Positions 61,260-64,000 of a stretch of DNA of 64,000 nucleotides are shown here, in pieces (position 1 is the first letter of the stretch; the number at the start of each line of letters is the position of its first letter). Source of the stretch: Proteocatella sp041738345 (GTDB lineage: Bacteria > Bacillota > Clostridia > Peptostreptococcales > Filifactoraceae). Both the position numbers and the translations under genes were made by a program. The notes under the pieces are model-generated. The model did not search any database and was not told where the DNA came from. It was given only the letters and a program-made list of their open reading frames with translations. The DNA is taken from NCBI GenBank assembly GCA_041738345.1, contig JBGSPX010000035.1:5435-69434 (forward strand), given 5' to 3'.

Positions 61260-61502
61260 ATGGATTATATGATAGGGGACATAGTTTTATTTGCAACTTC
61301 GTATTCACCGGAATATTTTTTTGATTGTAAAGGACAGCAGCTAGAAATACGGAACTATCAAGCGCTATATTCTTTAATAGGAATAAATTTTGGAGGAGAT
61401 GGCAGAACATACTTTAATCTTCCAAACCTAATGGGAAGTGAACCACATCCAGAGTTAAGATATTGTATTTGTTGGGATGGAACTTATCCAGAAAGAGATT
61501 AG
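61260..61502 (+). CDS. phage tail collar-domain protein, copy 3 (divergent)
   Basis: 80 residues. Keeps ALYSLIGINFGGDGR (about 35-49) and NLPNLMG, but lacks the PRGW motif; the start reads SPEYFFDCKGQQLE instead. GAAGGAG before ATG. Its stop lies 8 bases before the GTG start of the discoidin-type gene, so the four genes form one transcription unit. Confidence 0.82.
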   Translation: MDYMIGDIVLFATSYSPEYFFDCKGQQLEIRNYQALYSLIGINFGGDGRTYFNLPNLMGSEPHPELRYCICWDGTYPERD

Positions 61503-61512
61503 GGGGCTATTA

Positions 61513-62850
61513 GTGGGATATATAATTAGAAAAACTGTGAAAGCAAGTAGTTTTTTAAATCCATTTTTTCCTGAAAAAGCGATAAATGGAATATTGGATA
61601 ATGCAAATCGTTGGACAACTCAAGAACCAACAGGTTGGCTTGAGCTAGATTTAGGATGCCCATGTTTAGTCACAGGATATAAATGTGATTTTTTAGGAAC
61701 TGCAAAATGGTTTGATGTTAAATTAAACGTGAGTAGTTTTGAAATTTGGGGTGGAGACATATCTGGATCAACGCCCAATATGTTATTAGATAGTGTGAAT
61801 TCTAATACTTTAGGAAGTGTAACAAAGACTATTAATCCAGTAAAAACGAGAAAAATATTATTGAAAATAAAACAACCGGGAATTATACCAAATCTCATGA
61901 CAAGTAGTGTTGTAAATTTTGATGTAACAGCAAGACCGTTAGGAGAAAGTGCATTATTAGCTAACATAACTAATGATAAACTTAATATTACACCTTCGTT
62001 TCAAAGTAATATTACAACATATACAATAGATGGAAAAGGCGGATCTGCTATAGTTATTACACCTGTAGCCGTAGATATCAATGCAACTATAGTTGTGAAT
62101 GGGGAAATTGTAAAAAGTGGAAATGCATCAAAATCTATTAATATATCTCCTACAGGAGATACTACGATAGAAATAAATGTGACATCAGAAGATGGGATAA
62201 ATAAGTGTAAATATATACTTACGGTAAAAAATACGCCTAAGACACTGACTAATATAACAGCTAAAACAGGAGATGGAAAAGCGATTACGCTTAACCCAAT
62301 TTTTGATCCTACAAAAAAAGATTATGCAGGAGAAGTTGAGTTTTCAGGTGATAATTTCAATGTTCAAAGTATAAGTGTTATCCCATCAGCTGACCAAGCT
62401 GTAAAGATTTCATATAAGGGACAGACGATAACTAGCGGATCAGAAATTACTATCGCAAATCCAGTTGTAGGGGATAATATATTTGAAATTACAGCAAGTA
62501 ACTCAGATGGGACTTTGCCAAGCATTTACAAAGTAAATATTGTTAGAAAACATAGTCTTTATATAAAAACAATTGTGAGTACACCAGGAAAAGTGACTCC
62601 AACTATTTCGAAATTAGTATCCGATTATATTGTTAAAGGTGGAATGACAAGTAATGTATCCATAGAAATTACATCAGAAGATGTAAGTACAAAAATAACG
62701 GTAGATGTAGATGGAACAAAAGTTGAAGGACAAAATGGAAAAGTAAATTTCAAAACAAATATATCTTCAGCAATAAAAACTGCAAAAGTAACAGTAGTTT
62801 CAGCCGATGGAAGCCAACAAAAAAATTATAATTTAAATATAAGTAAATAA
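61513..62850 (+). CDS. discoidin-like plus cadherin-like beta-sandwich repeat protein
   Basis: 445 residues. GTG start at 61513 behind AGGGGG (61501-61506); a longer in-frame ORF from 61477 overlaps copy 3 and is rejected. N-terminal part (about 1-145) resembles an F5/8 type C (discoidin) domain: GWLELDLGCPC (about 41) and GYKCDFLGTAKWFDVK. The rest is three beta-sandwich repeats of the cadherin-like PF12733 type (about 150-235, 238-335, 340-445), each ending with a YKVNIV-like strand. No signal peptide, so export would be via a phage-like or other route. Likely a carbohydrate- or surface-binding protein. Confidence 0.82.
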   Translation: MGYIIRKTVKASSFLNPFFPEKAINGILDNANRWTTQEPTGWLELDLGCPCLVTGYKCDFLGTAKWFDVKLNVSSFEIWGGDISGSTPNMLLDSVNSNTLGSVTKTINPVKTRKILLKIKQPGIIPNLMTSSVVNFDVTARPLGESALLANITNDKLNITPSFQSNITTYTIDGKGGSAIVITPVAVDINATIVVNGEIVKSGNASKSINISPTGDTTIEINVTSEDGINKCKYILTVKNTPKTLTNITAKTGDGKAITLNPIFDPTKKDYAGEVEFSGDNFNVQSISVIPSADQAVKISYKGQTITSGSEITIANPVVGDNIFEITASNSDGTLPSIYKVNIVRKHSLYIKTIVSTPGKVTPTISKLVSDYIVKGGMTSNVSIEITSEDVSTKITVDVDGTKVEGQNGKVNFKTNISSAIKTAKVTVVSADGSQQKNYNLNISK

Positions 62851-62860
62851 AGTGGGCAAT

Positions 62861-62901
62861 ATAAAACTCTCTAGATAAAAGTGTTTTCTAGAGAGTTTTA
62901 T
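62861..62901 (+). terminator. terminator after the discoidin-type gene
   Basis: ATAAAACTCTCTAGA (62861-62875) with TCTAGAGAGTTTTAT (62887-62901), 11-base loop. Perfect 15-base stem. Confidence 0.9.
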
Positions 62902-62946
62902 TAGATATCTAAATAAATCGAAAAATATAAAAGGGGGGATAAGAAT

Positions 62947-64000
62947 ATGAATAAACGCACATTAATAAAATCGAAATTTATTCCAATTATAACAATTATA
63001 TGTATGCTGTTTAACTTTAACTTTTATGGATATGCAAATGGCACTTTAGAAGGTGGTGTAGATTCAGACACAGCAACAGAAATAACCAATTATCCAGAAA
63101 ATATTACAATAAAAGGTGCAGATGTCTCTCAAGGTATATATAAATTTACACCACTAGTAGGTGGAAATTGTACAATAACTATGCAAAATCCTGGAGTTAA
63201 GTGGCATTTTTATATCTATGATAAAGATATAAGTATAGTTGAAGAGGGACAAGCAATAGCAGCTGATGTTAATCCTGAAAAACAAATACAAGCTATAAAT
63301 ATAACAATAAGTAATATAAATGTGGGTGACGTATATTATCTTGAAATCGCAAATACGGATAATGTAGGAATTTTTACATCGGATATATATATATCTTCAC
63401 TTCAACCAACCGACCCAACCTATACAGTGACATATGATGGAAATGGGAGCACCGGAGGAAGTGTACCAACAGATGTAAATAGCTATCTAAATGGAGCCAC
63501 AGTAACAGTACTAGGAAATACAGGAAGCTTAGTAAAAACTGGATACACCTTTGCAGGTTGGAATACTGCATCGGATGGAACTGGAACTAACTACGCTTCA
63601 GCCGCAACATTTGTAATGGGAGGATCAGGAGTAACCTTGTATGCAAAATGGACAGCCGACCCAACCTACTCAGTGACATATAACGGAAACGGAAGCAACG
63701 GAGGAAGTGTACCAACAGACGGAACCGCATATCATAATGGAGATACAGTAACAGTACTAGGAAATAGTGGAAGCTTAGTAAAAACTGGATACACATTTGC
63801 AGGTTGGAATACTGCATCGGATGGAACTGGAACTAACTACGCTTCAGCCGCAACATTTGCAATGGGAGGATCAGGAGTAACCTTGTATGCAAAATGGACA
63901 GCCGACCCAACCTACTCAGTGACATATAACGGAAACGGAAGCAACGGAGGAAGTGTACCAACAGACGGAACCGCATATCATAATGGAGATACAGTAACAG
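62947..64000 (+). CDS. secreted protein with InlB-type B repeats, 3' truncated
   Basis: Reading frame from ATG 62947 (behind AAGGGGGGAT) is open to the window end, 351 codons, so the stop lies outside. A signal peptide covers about 1-30 (lysine-rich start, then IPIITIICMLFNFNFYGYA). An unrecognized domain follows (about 31-155), then InlB B-repeat (PF09479-type) units of 82 residues: YTVTYDGNGS, then KTGYTFAGWNTASDGTGTNY and a VTLYAKWTADPTY ending. At least two full units and part of a third are visible. Probably a surface adhesin; a C-terminal anchor should lie beyond the window. Confidence 0.88.
   Translation, partial: MNKRTLIKSKFIPIITIICMLFNFNFYGYANGTLEGGVDSDTATEITNYPENITIKGADVSQGIYKFTPLVGGNCTITMQNPGVKWHFYIYDKDISIVEEGQAIAADVNPEKQIQAINITISNINVGDVYYLEIANTDNVGIFTSDIYISSLQPTDPTYTVTYDGNGSTGGSVPTDVNSYLNGATVTVLGNTGSLVKTGYTFAGWNTASDGTGTNYASAATFVMGGSGVTLYAKWTADPTYSVTYNGNGSNGGSVPTDGTAYHNGDTVTVLGNSGSLVKTGYTFAGWNTASDGTGTNYASAATFAMGGSGVTLYAKWTADPTYSVTYNGNGSNGGSVPTDGTAYHNGDTVT
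63415..64000 (+). repeat. 246-bp tandem repeats in the InlB-type gene
   Basis: Units begin at 63415, 63661 and 63907 (last cut by the window end). The last about 150 bases of units 1 and 2 are nearly identical at the DNA level, and unit 2 and the visible part of unit 3 look identical, which indicates recent duplication or gene conversion. Confidence 0.92.

Noticed and set aside
60693..62850. Prophage or tail-like particle operon
   Set aside because: Only collar-domain proteins are present; no capsid, portal, sheath, tape measure, integrase or lysis genes were seen.
1..64000. tRNA or rRNA genes
   Set aside because: No cloverleaf-type TTCGAATC/CCA patterns or rRNA signature stretches were seen in the intergenic regions.

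Overview
The window is AT-rich (about one-third GC by eye) and belongs to a strictly anaerobic, Gram-positive bacterium of the class Clostridia. The evidence is the Firmicute-type gene order (rimP-nusA-ylxR-ylxQ-infB-rbfA, then nrnA-truB-ribF, rpsO-pnp, rpsB-tsf-pyrH-frr-uppS-cdsA-rseP-ispG-polC), a PolC-type replicative polymerase, a SigH-type sigma factor, a large one-polypeptide pyruvate:ferredoxin oxidoreductase and a butyrate kinase. Genus cannot be fixed by reading. No rRNA, tRNA, CRISPR array, insertion sequence or prophage was seen.

Layout. 1-11 kb: mixed small operons: a truncated UPF0182 membrane protein, two tandem DegV lipid-binding proteins, a queuosine-precursor transporter (queT) behind a preQ1-I riboswitch, a TetR-trxA operon, a membrane-anchored hypothetical followed by a methyltransferase, a 5'-nucleotidase and a split chromate-type transporter, then a convergent radical-SAM gene. 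11-37 kb: a nearly unbroken information-processing block on the plus strand, with leader hairpins before rimP, rpsO and rpsB. The InfB linker carries twelve 11-residue repeats. dxr is missing from its usual place between cdsA and rseP.

37.6-52.7 kb: a sigma-54 activator (YgeV-like) followed by a one-direction operon homologous to the E. coli yge/ygf/xdh region: ygeX (diaminopropionate ammonia-lyase), ygeY, hydantoinase, D-aminoacylase-type amidohydrolase, ridA, ssnA, a shortened ygfK, a selenium-type xanthine dehydrogenase and a purine permease. Published work on gut anaerobes links this gene set to anaerobic urate/purine breakdown. The 470-base gap between activator and operon holds a clear -24/-12 promoter (GG-N10-GC) and three copies of a 15-base palindrome that look like activator sites. 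In the likely pathway the permease brings purine in, the molybdenum enzyme and YgfK do redox chemistry, the cyclic amidohydrolases and YgeY open and trim the ring, YgeX makes pyruvate plus ammonia, and RidA clears the 2-aminoacrylate intermediate. Pyruvate can then feed the pyruvate:ferredoxin oxidoreductase encoded at 55.9-59.4 kb. Both redox proteins of the operon lack a flavin/NAD(P) module, which suggests electron coupling to ferredoxin or to each other.

52.7-55 kb: an accessory strip with hairpin-type intergenic repeats, a decayed winged-helix gene remnant, an unknown membrane protein and a stand-alone, zinc-ribbon-free ribosomal protein S4 gene with a Fur/Zur-like box against its promoter. 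55-60.6 kb: YheO-like regulator, pyruvate:ferredoxin oxidoreductase, butyrate kinase. 60.6-64 kb: three tandem tiny phage-tail-collar-domain proteins, a discoidin plus cadherin-like repeat protein, and the start of a secreted protein with near-identical InlB-type B repeats running off the window.
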